Part shown: positions 34,089-43,264 of the stretch, piece by piece
Layout of the letters: every line of letters begins with the position of its first letter
How positions within the stretch are numbered: position 1 is the first letter of the stretch
NCBI RefSeq assembly: GCF_019722725.1
Contig: NZ_CP077941.1
Location: 806,001 to 870,000 of the forward strand
Length of the DNA: 64,000 nucleotides
Source: Vreelandella profundi
GTDB taxonomy: Bacteria; Pseudomonadota; Gammaproteobacteria; Pseudomonadales; Halomonadaceae
Reading direction: 5' to 3'
Notes under the pieces: generated by a model
Told to the model about the DNA's origin: nothing
The model's database searches: none
The model's input: only the letters and a program-made list of their open reading frames with translations
Made by a program: the position numbers and the translations under genes

Positions 34089-35792
34089 TTAGTCATCGCT
34101 TTGCTGATAGTTCGCCACGCTAACCGGGCCGGTTTCGCCACTTTCTAACGTGGCCAGCATTGGCTCTGCCTGACTCTGGAAGGCGACCAGCGTTTCGCCA
34201 CTTAGGCTACTGTTCTCAGGAAGACTAACCGTCATGGCGTTTACCGGGGCATTATTAACGATGACTTCATAATGCAGGTGCGGGCCGGTGCTGCGGCCGG
34301 TATTACCGGAAAGCGCGATGCGCTCGCCCATAGTCACGCGATCGCCCTGGTTAACCAGCTGGCGAGAAAGGTGCAGGTAGCGAGTGCGGTATCCGTTGTC
34401 GTGTCGAACTACAATGTAGCGCCCGGCGGCAGGATGGTTGCTAACGCGCTCAACCCGACCGTTGGCAGGCGCGAGAACCGGCGTGCCAATGGGCATAGCA
34501 AAATCGGTGCCGTTATGAGGGCTGACGCGGCCTGTGATGGGGTGCTTTCTGTTGGGGTTGAAGTTGGAGCTTAAGCGGTAGCTGCCATCAAAGGGATAGC
34601 GTGCGAACGCAGGGTCCAGGCTTCCGCCTTCAGGCGTATAGAAATTGTTGTCGGTCAGATTGCGTACCACGGTCAAATCCATGCGTTCGCCGTCATACTT
34701 AACGGCTAGTACGCGGGACTCAAGGGTTTCGCCATCAATCATGTCTGACTCGACCAGTACCTGGAAACGGTCACCGCGACGGCTGTCACGCCGAAAATCG
34801 AGCTTTTTCTCAAGTATCTTTGTCAATTCAGTTACGGAGCCGCTATTTAAACCGGTGGCTTGGGCTGAGCGTGCGAAGCTACCGCTGACGCTACCCGCGT
34901 AAAGGCGTTGGACCGGTTCGCCCTGACGTTCAATGGCGGTAACCGCGTACTGGTCAGCATCACGCTCTAACATGACACCTTCGCGGGTGTTTTTCATCAT
35001 GCGCAGCGACAGTAAGCGGCCGTCTTCATCTAACTGGTAATCAAAGCTATGCCCGGCACGCCAGTTGGTTAACAAGCGCTGATCGGGTAAGTCTTCAAGC
35101 AAGGCAAGCACTTCGCTATAGCCAAGGCCCAGCTGATTTTGCGCTAGCACGGCAAAGGTTTCGCCGGATTCAACAATGTGCGTTTTCCATACGGGCACAA
35201 ACGGCTCTTCTGCCGCGAGCTCTAGATCCAGAAACGAGACGTCATCGAATAGCTCAATGCCATAGTCTTCATAGGAAGTGGCATCGGCAATTTCGATTGA
35301 GGACGCGCTGTCTACGTCCAGCATGCCGCTCGTTAACGTGCCAACGACCACCGCCATGTGCAGGGCGCCGCTATCAAGCGAAGATACGCCCAGCGATGCT
35401 GTGTTGGGGGTGATGGTGCTAACGGCTGCCAGATTACTTACCAGCGTAGGCTGGCTAGCCATATCAGCTTCGGCTTTAGAGATAACGTCAAGATCGACGA
35501 TCTCCGTCACCGCTAGTTCGCTGAGAGGAATGTTTCCGCGGGTGGCGTCGAGGGCACGCGAGGCACGATCGATCGCTTCAGCCACCGGCGTACGTTCTTG
35601 ACGTAGTGAAGGAACGCCCGGGGTTGAATCGCTAGGAAGCGGTACTAGTACGCTTTCTAGCGGTGTATATGACTGGTTTAAATCATGATAAGTCGTGACT
35701 AACTTCTGTGTGCCCAGCACTGTGACCATAGTGGCCACGGGTAACAGTAATAATTTGTGCGCGCGAGGCAGCGAATGGAGGATTCGCAACAT
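34089..35792 (-). CDS. M23 peptidoglycan DD-endopeptidase (MepM-like) with OapA-type domain
   Basis: An approximately 567-residue envelope protein. An N-terminal membrane anchor (LLLLPVATMVTVLGTQ) precedes a long variable region and an OapA/LysM-like domain (HIVESGETFAVLAQNQLGL, about 215 onward). The C-terminal M23 LytM domain has the zinc motif HNGTDFAM (about 430) and HLHYEV (about 510). It should cut 4-3 peptide crosslinks during wall growth. The ATG at 35792 (MLRILHSLP) is the preferred start because the anchor follows directly; 35864 is an alternative. Neither has a good SD. Confidence 0.9.
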   Translation of the reverse strand: MLRILHSLPRAHKLLLLPVATMVTVLGTQKLVTTYHDLNQSYTPLESVLVPLPSDSTPGVPSLRQERTPVAEAIDRASRALDATRGNIPLSELAVTEIVDLDVISKAEADMASQPTLVSNLAAVSTITPNTASLGVSSLDSGALHMAVVVGTLTSGMLDVDSASSIEIADATSYEDYGIELFDDVSFLDLELAAEEPFVPVWKTHIVESGETFAVLAQNQLGLGYSEVLALLEDLPDQRLLTNWRAGHSFDYQLDEDGRLLSLRMMKNTREGVMLERDADQYAVTAIERQGEPVQRLYAGSVSGSFARSAQATGLNSGSVTELTKILEKKLDFRRDSRRGDRFQVLVESDMIDGETLESRVLAVKYDGERMDLTVVRNLTDNNFYTPEGGSLDPAFARYPFDGSYRLSSNFNPNRKHPITGRVSPHNGTDFAMPIGTPVLAPANGRVERVSNHPAAGRYIVVRHDNGYRTRYLHLSRQLVNQGDRVTMGERIALSGNTGRSTGPHLHYEVIVNNAPVNAMTVSLPENSSLSGETLVAFQSQAEPMLATLESGETGPVSVANYQQSDD

Positions 35793-36308
35793 GGGTAAAT
35801 GGACCGCCGAGTTCGTGATTAAAAAGATGACAAAAAAGTATATATACCCGGAACCATACCCCATGCGAAGAGGGGTGCATAGACTGTATGCCTATACATA
35901 AAACGTACTTAAATATAAAAATGCAAACAATGCGTAAGATAAAGCTATTAATGAACGCTGTTTGCAAATGAATGTAACTGATAAAAGCTAACTAAATAGC
36001 GTCATTCGATCATATACGAAAACAGCTTTTTTAAAAGCATTAATACAACAAATGTATAGTATTCATCCTTTAGTCTAGTGCCGTTAAATGAGTGAAAGAG
36101 TGACAGCGATGGGGCTGGTGAGCGTCACTAGAGCGGGTCGATGCAAAAAAGTATGGGTGCTTGAAAGCGAGTAGGGCACCAATGAGTGGTCATGATCAGC
36201 AGGCCTTTTATATAGGTTGCAGAACTGCAGGGCGTTTCCTGGCATGCTGGCAATATTTTTTCGAATATTAAGCGCAGTATTTCGCTATTTTGCGTCGAGG
36301 AAATCGAA
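35793..36308. other. AT-rich intergenic region with an inverted repeat
   Basis: No convincing gene is seen in this 516-bp stretch. TGCAAACA (35922-35929) and TGTTTGCA (35959-35966) form an 8-bp inverted repeat that continues inward through GCGT/ACGC after a two-base bulge. GCTTTTTTAAAAGC lies at 36025-36038. It must hold the divergent promoters of the M23 peptidase and LysR genes, but no single promoter stands out. Confidence 0.5.
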
Positions 36309-37232
36309 ATGTCCCGGGTTACGCTTTCACAATGGCAAATGTTGGCAGCCGTGGTTGATCATGGTGGGTTCGCGCGTGCGGCAGAAGCCGTGCACAAAAG
36401 CCCTTCCACGCTGAATCATGCCGTCCATAAGTTAGAAGAGCAGTTAGGGGTTCAGGTGCTAGAACCCATTGGCCGCCAGGTACGCTTAACCGAAGCCGGT
36501 GAGCTGCTCCTTCGGCGCGCCCGTCAACTGATTGAAAGCGCGGCCTCGCTTGAGGATGTTGCCATTCGGCTTGCCGCTGGTTTAGAGGCGGAGGTCGTCG
36601 TCGCTATCGATCAGGTGTTTCCCGCCGATGCCCAAGCCAAAGCGCTAGAGCGCTTTTCTGAAACGTACCCTCAAGTGCGCGTTCAGTTGCACGAAAGCGT
36701 GCTCAATGGTGGCGTAGAAATGCTCTACGATGGCCGGGCTGATCTGGTGGTCTCGGGCATTGAGGCTCAAGGGTTTTTGGGTGAGCCGCTGGTCACCGTA
36801 CGTTTTATCGCAGTGGCACATCCTCAACATGCGCTTCATCAGTTAGGCCGCTTGCTGGACTTGCGCGATCTGGCTCAGTATCGCCAACTGGTGGTGCGCG
36901 ACTCGGCGCTGCGCCAATCGACAAACGCTGGCTGGTTAAAAGCAGAGCAGCGCTGGACGGTCACTCACCTAAATACGTCGCTGGATATGCTCCGGCGTGG
37001 CTTGGGTTTTGCGTGGATGCCTGAAACGCGTATCGCTGACGAGTTGCGAAGCGGTCAGTTGAAGCCGCTGCCGCTTCCCGCAGGCGGAGTTCGCGAGGTG
37101 CCGGTTCAGCTTATTTTTCGTGACCGTGATCGTGCCGGGCCTGCTGCTCATGCGATGGCCTCTGCGTTAAAGCAAGCAGTGATAAGCGAGTGCGCCGTGC
37201 AGGATTCGACTCAGTCGAATGAAAAGCCCTAA
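36309..37232 (+). CDS. LysR-family transcriptional regulator
   Basis: A 307-residue regulator. The N-terminal HTH (about 3-62: LSQWQMLAAVVDHGGFARAAEAVHKSPSTLNHAVHKLEEQLG) is followed by a LysR substrate-binding domain (about 90-290). GAGGAAA precedes the ATG. The target is unknown; it is codirectional with the glutathionyl-hydroquinone reductase gene 93 bp downstream, which could be part of its regulon. Confidence 0.93.
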   Translation: MSRVTLSQWQMLAAVVDHGGFARAAEAVHKSPSTLNHAVHKLEEQLGVQVLEPIGRQVRLTEAGELLLRRARQLIESAASLEDVAIRLAAGLEAEVVVAIDQVFPADAQAKALERFSETYPQVRVQLHESVLNGGVEMLYDGRADLVVSGIEAQGFLGEPLVTVRFIAVAHPQHALHQLGRLLDLRDLAQYRQLVVRDSALRQSTNAGWLKAEQRWTVTHLNTSLDMLRRGLGFAWMPETRIADELRSGQLKPLPLPAGGVREVPVQLIFRDRDRAGPAAHAMASALKQAVISECAVQDSTQSNEKP

Positions 37233-37325
37233 AACATCCGCTTGAGCATCCCAGGTACAGGGGTAAGCTGAATAGCGGCAAGGTAATGTGTCCATTACCT
37301 GAAGACACTTTCAGAAGGCGCCCCC

Positions 37326-38318
37326 ATGGGACTATTAATAAATGGCGAGTGGCACGACCAGTGGTACGACACCAAAAAGAATAGTGGTGAATTCGTGCGT
37401 GAATCAGCCAAGCTGCGCGACTGGGTGGGCGACCAGCCGGAAACAGACGGTCGCTGCTACCCAGCCGCCAACGATCGCTATCATTTATATGTGTCCCTTG
37501 CGTGTCCTTGGGCGCACCGCACTTTAATTATGCGTGCGCTAAAAGGGTTGAAGCCGCTTATTGGCACGTCGCATGTTAGCCCGCTGATGCTGGGGGATGG
37601 TTGGACCTATCGCCAGGATGAGGGCGCCAGCGGCGATCCAATCAATGGCATCGACTTTCATCACCAGCTCTACACGATGACCGACCCGCACTACACTGGC
37701 CGAGTCACCGTTCCCTTGCTGTGGGATAAGCAGCGTAACGCTATCATCAATAATGAGTCTGCGGATTTGCTGCGCATGTTTAATCATGCCTTTGATGAGC
37801 TTACTGGCAACGATTTAGATTTTTATCCCTTGGATCTGCGTAGCGTAATAGATGAAGTCAACGCCGATGTGTATGACCACATCAATAACGGCGTTTATAA
37901 GTCAGGCTTTGCCACCGAGCAGGACGTTTATGAAAAGCATGTGAAAGCGCTATTTGAAGCGCTGGAGCGCATGGAGGTGCGCCTAAGCACTCAGCGTTAT
38001 TTGGCAGGGGAGTGGTTAACTGAGGCTGATATTCGTCTCTTCACCACCCTGGTGCGTTTCGATGCGGTTTATTACGGCCACTTCAAATGCAATTTTAAGC
38101 GTATTGAAGATTATCCCAACCTGGCCAATTATGTGCGCGAAATCTATCAATGGCCGGGCGTGGCCGAGACGGTCAATATGGATCATATCAAGCGCCACTA
38201 CTATTACAGCCACGATACGATTAATCCGACACGCATTGTTCCCGCCGGCCCGCTGCTCGATTTTCAGCGACCTCATGATCGGGAGCGTTTGCCAGGGCAG
38301 GGTGTCAGGCGTAAATAG
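37326..38318 (+). CDS. yqjG: Glutathionyl-hydroquinone reductase (Xi-class GST, YqjG-like)
   Basis: A 330-residue cytosolic enzyme that reduces glutathionyl-hydroquinones. The Xi-class active-site motif SLACPWAHRT (Cys about residue 60) lies in a thioredoxin fold, followed by the helical GST C-domain with NNESADLLRMFN (about 140) and WLTEADIRLFTTLVRFDAVYYGHFKCN (about 230-255). SD-like GAAGGCG precedes the ATG. Terminated at 38349-38385. Confidence 0.94.
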   Translation: MGLLINGEWHDQWYDTKKNSGEFVRESAKLRDWVGDQPETDGRCYPAANDRYHLYVSLACPWAHRTLIMRALKGLKPLIGTSHVSPLMLGDGWTYRQDEGASGDPINGIDFHHQLYTMTDPHYTGRVTVPLLWDKQRNAIINNESADLLRMFNHAFDELTGNDLDFYPLDLRSVIDEVNADVYDHINNGVYKSGFATEQDVYEKHVKALFEALERMEVRLSTQRYLAGEWLTEADIRLFTTLVRFDAVYYGHFKCNFKRIEDYPNLANYVREIYQWPGVAETVNMDHIKRHYYYSHDTINPTRIVPAGPLLDFQRPHDRERLPGQGVRRK

Positions 38319-38348
38319 CTGGATAATGTAATGGCGGCGCAGTAATAA

Positions 38349-38385
38349 AAAAGGGCCGCCCAGTGAAATGGGCGGCCCTTTTAAC
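38349..38385 (+). terminator. Intrinsic terminator after yqjG
   Basis: AAAAGGGCCGCCCA (38349-38362) pairs perfectly with TGGGCGGCCCTTTT (38369-38382), loop GTGAAA. A-rich and T-rich flanks make it usable on both strands, although the next minus-strand gene ends about 100 bp away. Confidence 0.87.
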
Positions 38386-38484
38386 GTGCTGCTGTTAACG
38401 AGTTGCTGTTACTAGCGGCTCTCACTGGAGACTCAATAGCTTATATAGCTTGCTTAAATCCAATGAGAAGCCGCGTTAGCCTAA

Positions 38485-38967
38485 TTACTCGTTAGGATTA
38501 ACGGCTTCACGCGTACTTTGCCAAGCGCTTTGTGCGCCTTCCTGGGTAGTTTGCCAAGCATCGCGGGCGCTAGCTTTAGTCTGCTCCCACCAGTCACGAT
38601 TGTAGGCAGGAAATGCTTCTACTTCTTCCTGGCTAGCGCTGACCAGAATGCGGTGTTCCGTATCACCATCGTTTTGCATATCGGTTTCGAGGGTGAAGTA
38701 GTCGGTGCCGACTACGATTTCACGGCCACCTAATCCGAGCACTGAACCGCTTTCAATGACCAGAGCGGTGATACGCATTTCCTCGTCAAACAGAATATCT
38801 TCAACTTCACCGATTTCTTCACCGGAACCGCCGGCAAAATAAACCTCTGCGTCAAGAATGTTGTCGGCAGAATACATGCCCTGCGGCTCGCTTGACGCGT
38901 GGGCGCTCATGGCAACGCTTCCTAATAGGGCGGTACCGATAACGGTTGTCAGGATAGTTTTACGCAT
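38485..38967 (-). CDS. PRC-barrel domain protein, exported
   Basis: A 160-residue protein with a Sec signal peptide (cleavage near AHA-SSEPQ), a PRC-barrel domain (about 38-112: ILDAEVYFAGGSGEEIGEVEDILFD), and a C-terminal amphipathic stretch with repeated W-Q-T/S elements (WEQTKASARDAWQTTQEGAQSAWQST). PRC-barrel proteins with this plan are common in halotolerant proteobacteria and linked to envelope stress, without a defined activity. Next to a CsbD gene on the same strand. Confidence 0.86.
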   Translation of the reverse strand: MRKTILTTVIGTALLGSVAMSAHASSEPQGMYSADNILDAEVYFAGGSGEEIGEVEDILFDEEMRITALVIESGSVLGLGGREIVVGTDYFTLETDMQNDGDTEHRILVSASQEEVEAFPAYNRDWWEQTKASARDAWQTTQEGAQSAWQSTREAVNPNE

Positions 38968-39078
38968 AGCATCTCTCCATGTGGCTACGATAAGGAATAG
39001 GCTGCTTAACCTATTAATATTCTGAATGATGTTACAAAAAATTGACCATTTTAAAACTCAGTACTTCTAATCAGTCAG

Positions 39079-39276
39079 CTACTGCTTCTCAGCCCACTCA
39101 TCGGCTTTACGTTCTGCATCTTCTCGCGCAAGGCCATATTTTTGCTGAAGCTTGCCAACCAGCTGGTCTTTCTTGCCACCGATTTGATCCAGCTCATCGT
39201 CAGTAAGGTCGCCCCAGCTTGAACGAGCCTTGCCCTTCATTTCTGTCCATTTACCTTCAATCTGATCCCAGTTCAT
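39079..39276 (-). CDS. CsbD family stress protein
   Basis: A 65-residue hydrophilic protein: MNWDQIEGKWTEMKGKARSSWG is the CsbD/YjbJ signature, followed by LTDDELDQIGGKKDQLVGKLQQKYG. The ATG at 39276 is fixed by AAGGAGTGAGG 5-8 nt upstream; an upstream in-frame start would add 28 unrelated residues. CsbD-like proteins are abundant under general stress; the molecular function is unknown. Confidence 0.93.
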   Translation of the reverse strand: MNWDQIEGKWTEMKGKARSSWGDLTDDELDQIGGKKDQLVGKLQQKYGLAREDAERKADEWAEKQ

Positions 39277-39464
39277 CGCCTCACTCCTTGATAGTCTTGA
39301 ACTTGACTGAACACTTAATATATTAGACGAAATGTACACAAGTGCAAATGGTTGATTCAATGTGGTGCAAGTTAAAAGTGCTGGTCAGGAGTAAAATGCG
39401 GTGTTAGGATGCGCGCTCCTCGCATGTGTTGACCCCTCCATCACGACGATAAGCGTTTACTTGC

Positions 39465-39499
39465 TTAGGTACTAGTTAGCAGTTAGGTACTATTAGCAG
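39465..39499. repeat. Tandem 18/17-bp direct repeat upstream of the helicase leader
   Basis: TTAGGTACTAGTTAGCAG (39465-39482) is followed directly by TTAGGTACTATTAGCAG (39483-39499), differing by one deleted base. It lies about 310 bp before the DEAD-box helicase start, in the likely promoter region. Confidence 0.8.
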
Positions 39500-39567
39500 T
39501 ATCGCTTGCGGGAACATCTAGCCAATTGCTTTATGTTCATTGCTGTGTAGATGGCGCGCCTCCAGTA

Positions 39568-39790
39568 TTTCACCACACGGGTGAAATCGGCGCAGAAGGT
39601 CGCCACAACGGTTGGCCCGCAAACGCGGTGTTTGCTAACCGGATGCTAGGTGCGACCGGCGTCTCCGACTCCATTGATGGCTACGACCGCTACGGCGGTG
39701 CCTGTTTTCGACAACGACCATTTTGTTAATGTCGTTGCGCGATGACAGAGTCAGGGACGCTTATGATGTTTTTTGCCGGTACTTGCCGGC
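39568..39790 (+). ncRNA. Structured 5' leader candidate of the DEAD-box helicase mRNA
   Basis: Successive stems precede the helicase ORF. TTTCACC/GGTGAAA (39568-39586, 7 bp). GGTCGC/GCGACC (39598-39603 with 39652-39657) encloses GGTT/AACC and GCAAAC/GTTTGC (39610-39640). CAACGAC/GTCGTTG (39712-39718 with 39731-39737). GCCGG/CCGGC (39775-39790) lies just before the SD. A 67-codon ORF runs through part of it without recognisable homology. E. coli csdA/deaD also has a long regulatory leader, so an RNA role is plausible. Confidence 0.45.
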
Positions 39791-39807
39791 CTACCAAGGT
39801 GTGATTA

Positions 39808-41529
39808 ATGACCTCGACTTCTGTCGCCTCGCCGAGCTTCGGTGATCTGGCTCTATTGCCTGCCGTTCTATCTGCTGTTGAATCACAGGGCTATTTAGTA
39901 CCCTCACCGATTCAAGCACAAACCATTCCTGCGCTGCTTGAAGGCCGCGATATGCTGGGCCAAGCTCAGACAGGTACCGGTAAAACGGCTGCGTTTGCTT
40001 TACCCCTATTATCGCGCCTGGAACTCCAGCGTCGCGAGCCACAGGTGCTGGTCATGGCACCGACCCGCGAGCTGGCTCAGCAGGTAGCTGCCTCGTTTAG
40101 TAAGTATGGCCAAAATCTGAAAGGCCTCGAAGTGGCTACCCTGTGTGGCGGTCAAGAGTATCGTGAGCAGCTAGGCGCTCTTAAGCGTGGCGCACAGGTC
40201 GTTGTGGGTACGCCGGGTCGTATTATCGATCACCTGGACCGCGGTAGCCTGAAGCTGGATGGCCTGTCCGCACTAGTGCTGGACGAAGCCGACGAAATGC
40301 TGCGCATGGGCTTTATCGACGACGTAAAACGCGTGGTTGCCGATACCCCTAAAGATGCACAGCGCGTGTTCTTCTCGGCGACGCTGCCGGCAGAAATCGA
40401 GCGCATTGTTAACCGCTACCTGGTTAATCCGGTAAAAGTAGCGATTGAATCTGGCACCACGACTGGCGAAAACATCGAGCAGCGCATTGTGCGCGTCGAT
40501 GGCGGCGCTAAGTTAGAAGCTCTGTCACGTATTCTTGAAGTCGAGCCGGTCGATGGGGCCATCGTCTTTGTGCGTACTCGTGCGGCCTGTACTACCCTGG
40601 TTGAGCAGCTGACTGCGCGTGGCGTTAACGCTGCTGGTCTGTCGGGCGACCTTGATCAAAGCCTGCGTGAGCGTACTATTACACGCTTGAAGCGTGGCAA
40701 GGTTGATGTGTTAATTGCTACCGACGTTGCGGCTCGTGGCCTAGACGTATCGCGTATCACTCACGTCATCAACTACGATCTGCCGCAAGATGCAGAAGCC
40801 TATACGCACCGTATCGGCCGTACCGGTCGTGCGGGTCGTAGCGGTATCGCCATTACCTTTGCTGGCTTCCGTGAAGGCCGCAAAGTAGGCTGGATGGAGC
40901 AGGCAACCGGGCAGAAAATGGCTGAAATGCCGCTACCTGATGAGTCGGCTATTCGTGCTCATCGCGATGATGTCTTCCATCACCGCGTTCTTGCCTCCTT
41001 AACCAAAGGTGCCGAAGAACAGCGTGCTTTGATTGAGCGCCTTATTGAAGAAGGCCATGATCCGATTGAGCTGACCTGTGCGTTTGCCGCTATGGCGCGT
41101 GCTGATGAAGCGCCGATTGGTCGTCTTCAGGCTCCGCGTAAAGAGCGCCCGACGCGTGATGGCGCACCTGCCGGTAAGCCGGGTGCTCGCCGTGAGCGTA
41201 CTAGCAACAGCGCCCCGACCGAAGGCATGACGCGCTACCGCGTCTCTGTTGGTCACAAAGATGGCGTTAAACCGGGCCAGCTAGTCGGCGCTTTGGCTAA
41301 CGAAGGTGGCATTGAAGGCGCGCGTATCGGTCGTATTGATATTCGCAACGCTTTCTCTGTGGTTGAGCTGCCAAGCGGCCTGCCTTCAACGATTCTTGCT
41401 AAGATGGCACGTGCTCGTGTAGCCGGCCGTCCGCTAGAAATCAGCGAAGACAGCGCACCGGCTGAGCGCGCACCGCGCCGTCGCCGTGACGAAGGCGATG
41501 CGCCGATTCGTCGTCGCGAACGCGCTTAA
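39808..41529 (+). CDS. deaD: DEAD-box ATP-dependent RNA helicase DeaD/CsdA-like
   Basis: A 573-residue RNA helicase. Motifs in order: Q motif (PIQAQTIPALLEG), I AQTGTGKTA (about 52), Ia PTRELAQQ, II DEAD (about 158), III SAT (about 191), V ATDVAARGLD (about 305), VI HRIGRTGRAG (about 335). A DbpA-type RNA-binding domain (about 475-548; RYRVSVGHKDGVKPGQLVGALANE) and an Arg-rich tail follow. It is shorter than E. coli CsdA. Likely unwinds structured RNA in ribosome assembly and cold adaptation. AAGGTG precedes the ATG. Confidence 0.93.
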   Translation: MTSTSVASPSFGDLALLPAVLSAVESQGYLVPSPIQAQTIPALLEGRDMLGQAQTGTGKTAAFALPLLSRLELQRREPQVLVMAPTRELAQQVAASFSKYGQNLKGLEVATLCGGQEYREQLGALKRGAQVVVGTPGRIIDHLDRGSLKLDGLSALVLDEADEMLRMGFIDDVKRVVADTPKDAQRVFFSATLPAEIERIVNRYLVNPVKVAIESGTTTGENIEQRIVRVDGGAKLEALSRILEVEPVDGAIVFVRTRAACTTLVEQLTARGVNAAGLSGDLDQSLRERTITRLKRGKVDVLIATDVAARGLDVSRITHVINYDLPQDAEAYTHRIGRTGRAGRSGIAITFAGFREGRKVGWMEQATGQKMAEMPLPDESAIRAHRDDVFHHRVLASLTKGAEEQRALIERLIEEGHDPIELTCAFAAMARADEAPIGRLQAPRKERPTRDGAPAGKPGARRERTSNSAPTEGMTRYRVSVGHKDGVKPGQLVGALANEGGIEGARIGRIDIRNAFSVVELPSGLPSTILAKMARARVAGRPLEISEDSAPAERAPRRRRDEGDAPIRRRERA

Positions 41530-41584
41530 GCCTTCATCAACGTAAGGCTTAATCAACGGCTGCTAAGCGGCAATTGAGACGCTC

Positions 41585-41625
41585 AAAACGCCCCCGCACC
41601 TTCCTTGGTGCGGGGGCGTTTTTTT
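41585..41625 (+). terminator. Intrinsic terminator after the helicase gene
   Basis: AAAACGCCCCCGCACC (41585-41600) and GGTGCGGGGGCGTTTT (41607-41622) form a 16-bp perfect stem with loop TTCCTT, followed by more T. Confidence 0.93.
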
Positions 41626-41678
41626 GTTGCTTTGGCTATCTCTCATCACGCTATTCTTTGCCATATCAGGAAGACGCC

Positions 41679-42368
41679 ATGCCCGCACCGCTACATGATT
41701 GGAACCTTGCGCCAAGAGAGGCGAGGGCGCTGCAGTCACGGCTGGCTAAGCGGCTAGAAATGTCGGATCGGCTAGCGCCGGTTTCGCATATCGCCGGCGT
41801 CGACATCGGCTTTGAAGAGGGCGGCGAAACGACGCGCGCCGCGGTGGTTGTGCTGAAGTGGGATCTGGCCACTGCGCCAGATTTACGCGTGGTTGAGCAG
41901 GTGGTTTATCGTGAGCCCACGCGCATGCCGTATATTCCCGGCCTGCTGTCGTTTCGTGAAGTTCCTGCGGCGCTGGGAGCTTTTGCAATGCTCAGCGTGC
42001 AACCTGAGTTAGTGATGGTGGATGGCCAGGGAATTGCTCATCCGCGCCGTTTAGGCGTGGCGGCGCATTTAGGGCTGTGGCTTGATTTACCCACGATGGG
42101 TATTGCCAAGTCACGTCTGTGTGGAAAGCATGCCGAGGTGGGCGAGCAGCGCGGCGACTGGGTGCCGCTTTATGCGGGAGCCGAGACGATCGGTGCCGTC
42201 GTGCGCTCCCGCGCTAAGGTCAAACCCGTCTATGTGTCGCCAGGGCACCGGATGTCGCTGGAAACCTCGCTCGCCTGGATGATGCGCTGCTTAGGCCGCA
42301 CTAAGCTGCCTGAACCAACGCGCCTGGCAGATCGATTAGCCTCCCGGCGCGATGAGCGTAAATCGTAA
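41679..42368 (+). CDS. nfi: Endonuclease V (deoxyinosine 3' endonuclease)
   Basis: A 229-residue repair nuclease that nicks DNA one base 3' of deoxyinosine. Conserved elements: HIAGVDIGFEEG (first catalytic Asp), MPYIPGLLSFREVPA (substrate wedge and Glu), MVDGQGIAHPRRLGVAAHLGLWLDLPTMGIAKSRLCG (second Asp and fold). The ATG at 41679, with AGGAAG just upstream, is chosen; an upstream in-frame start would lie inside the helicase terminator. Confidence 0.94.
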   Translation: MPAPLHDWNLAPREARALQSRLAKRLEMSDRLAPVSHIAGVDIGFEEGGETTRAAVVVLKWDLATAPDLRVVEQVVYREPTRMPYIPGLLSFREVPAALGAFAMLSVQPELVMVDGQGIAHPRRLGVAAHLGLWLDLPTMGIAKSRLCGKHAEVGEQRGDWVPLYAGAETIGAVVRSRAKVKPVYVSPGHRMSLETSLAWMMRCLGRTKLPEPTRLADRLASRRDERKS

Positions 42369-42384
42369 GTCTGCGCAAGCAAGG

Positions 42385-43101
42385 CTATACGAAGGTTAAA
42401 AACCGCTTGAGAAGGCTTGAAGCTGCCTGACAGTCAACAACGCTTGCCAGTAGCGCTTCGGGCTCTTCGCCCTGGTCACGCAGCGACGCGCGCTGGCGTT
42501 CAAGATAGGCGCGCATCACGGGCGCGGTGAATTCAGGATGAAATTGCACGCTCCACTGGCGCGGTCCGTAGCGCAGCGCCTGATGAGCATCGTGGCTGTT
42601 ATGGGCGAGTACTGTAGACTCAAGCGGCGCCTGTATGACGGACTGCGCGTGCGTAAGGTGCGCGGCAAAGCTTTCCGGTAGCTGGCGAAACAAGGGGTCG
42701 AGTTGACCTGCCTGGGTGAGCCGCACGGTGCGCGTGCCGGACTCCCGGCCAGCCGGATGATAGTCACTCACGCCGCCAAACGCGGCAGCCATTAGCTGAT
42801 GGCCATAGCAAACGCCGAGCATGGGCGTATCCTTGGCGAGCGCCTCTTCAAGCCACGGCTTGAGCGCTTCGCTCCAGGGCTCGGCGTCACTCACCATGCT
42901 GTGCGAGCCGGTGATCACGATGGCGGCCAGCGTATCCAGTGAGGGCGCGGGCGCATTTGTCCGAGCATCCCAGACCCGCAGCGTCAAATGCTCTGGCAGG
43001 GCGGTGCTGAGCTGCTTTTCAAACAGCGTTTCAAAGTCACCATGTTGGTCGACCACTTCTGGAAAAGCGTCGCCAGTTTTAACAATTAGTACACAGGCCA
43101 T
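42385..43101 (-). CDS. Class I glutamine amidotransferase-like protein
   Basis: A 238-residue GATase1-fold protein. Nucleophile elbow MLGVCYGHQLMAAAFGG (Cys about residue 99), SVQFHPEF with the catalytic His (about 185) and a downstream acidic residue. It resembles GuaA-type stand-alone amidotransferase-like hydrolases (such as YfeJ). The partner or substrate is not known. Convergent with nfi (16-bp gap) and divergent from tpx. Confidence 0.88.
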   Translation of the reverse strand: MACVLIVKTGDAFPEVVDQHGDFETLFEKQLSTALPEHLTLRVWDARTNAPAPSLDTLAAIVITGSHSMVSDAEPWSEALKPWLEEALAKDTPMLGVCYGHQLMAAAFGGVSDYHPAGRESGTRTVRLTQAGQLDPLFRQLPESFAAHLTHAQSVIQAPLESTVLAHNSHDAHQALRYGPRQWSVQFHPEFTAPVMRAYLERQRASLRDQGEEPEALLASVVDCQAASSLLKRFLTFV

Positions 43102-43264
43102 GCCAAAACCTCAGTAAGATAAACCGGCAGCGTTGAACAAATACGCTAACGGCAAGTCTGCAAAGGCGTGACGATAACGCTTATCATGAATGCTTTCTAG
43201 TGGACTTGTCGGTGAGGCCTCAGAGATTCTCACCCTATTTAGCTGAATAACCAAGGAGTAAGCA

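Noticed and set aside
39526..39729. 67-codon ORF in the helicase leader
   Set aside because: No SD, no family resemblance, and it runs through strong RNA stems; more likely untranslated leader.
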